Source: Arthrobacter sp. efr-133-R2A-120 (GTDB lineage: Bacteria > Actinomycetota > Actinomycetes > Actinomycetales > Micrococcaceae). Taken from it: DNA of 60,540 bases. The notes below the pieces were generated by a model. It was not told the origin of the DNA. It was given only the letters and a program-made list of their open reading frames with translations, and made no database searches. Shown one piece after another: positions 60,467 to 60,540 of this stretch (positions are counted from its first letter, which is position 1; every line of letters starts with the position of its first letter). Location of the stretch: positions 1 to 60,540 of the forward strand of contig NZ_JARVRF010000046.1 in the NCBI RefSeq assembly GCF_030209835.1, written 5' to 3'. A program made the translations under genes and the position numbers.

Positions 60467-60540
60467 TCATCGGAGGAAGGCTGCTGCGACGCCCGCGTCG
60501 ACCGGGATGTGCAGGCCGGTGGTGTGTGAGAGTTCGTTGC
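60467..60540 (-). CDS. SDR-family oxidoreductase, C-terminal end (partial)
   Basis: Only the last 23 complete sense codons and the stop lie in the window (gene enters from the right edge). They read NELSHTTGLHIPVDAGVAAA followed by FLR, the S-x-x-TG-x-x-[IL]-PVD-x-GVAAAFLR ending common to short-chain dehydrogenases acting on sugars and polyols. The ribokinase gene follows after about 117 bp on the same strand, so both may be in one operon. Confidence 0.7.
   Translation of the reverse strand, partial: NELSHTTGLHIPVDAGVAAAFLR

Overview
The window looks like chromosome of a high-GC actinobacterium, most probably Micrococcaceae (Arthrobacter, Paenarthrobacter or Pseudarthrobacter). The reasons are the base composition, frequent GTG/TTG starts, many 4-bp ATGA overlaps, the conserved block DUF4032 - msmK/ugpC - otsB - otsA - DsbA-like - tRNA-Thr, and the large number of sugar ABC importers and LacI regulators. 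Genus-level assignment is inference; no rRNA gene is present.

Layout. 1-720: a terminator hairpin, then an array of 32-33 bp repeats that switches strand several times. 735-3141: an SRPBCC protein and a GNAT/FAD-oxidase fusion. 3.1-12.7 kb: a regulon with a CynX-like MFS carrier, a six-gene operon (Dpp-type ABC importer plus a cytosine-deaminase-like amidohydrolase) and a FadR-type GntR regulator, linked by copies of TTTGGTATACCAAA. 12.7-19.2 kb: core block (DUF4032, MsmK ATPase, trehalose synthesis OtsA/OtsB, thiol oxidoreductase, tRNA-Thr).

Right of the tRNA the DNA is accessory and scarred. It holds an IS3-type remnant, a LysR/PrpF/DctA organic-acid module, a resolvase fragment, and then a fructan-utilisation region of about 19 kb (24.5-43.5 kb). 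That region has a secreted GH32 levanase with modules nested inside its catalytic domain, a family-5-type oligo-ABC importer co-transcribed with two cytoplasmic GH32 enzymes (one frameshifted), a fructose-type ABC importer (FrcBCA-like) with fructokinase, and two LacI regulators with recognisable, different operators. A dead levan-fructotransferase-like gene lies at 47 kb.

43.5-60.5 kb: an aldehyde dehydrogenase/aldoxime dehydratase scar, a third LacI regulator with an aldo/keto reductase, an RbsD/FucU-type mutarotase, and a probable operon (GlcG-like, aldo/keto reductase, RbsBAC-type importer, GMC flavoprotein plus gluconate-2-dehydrogenase subunit-3 partner, nucleoside-hydrolase-like enzyme). 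After an IS110 remnant come a ribokinase and the end of an SDR gene on the other strand.

How it works together (inference). In the fructan locus, extracellular levan is cut by the secreted levanase, oligomers enter through the Dpp-like importer and are split by cytoplasmic GH32 enzymes, free fructose enters by the Frc-like system, and fructokinase phosphorylates it. The 48-60 kb cluster looks like uptake, flavin-dependent oxidation and glycosidic-bond hydrolysis of an unidentified (ribo)glycoside; this combination is the best candidate here for an undescribed catabolic route.
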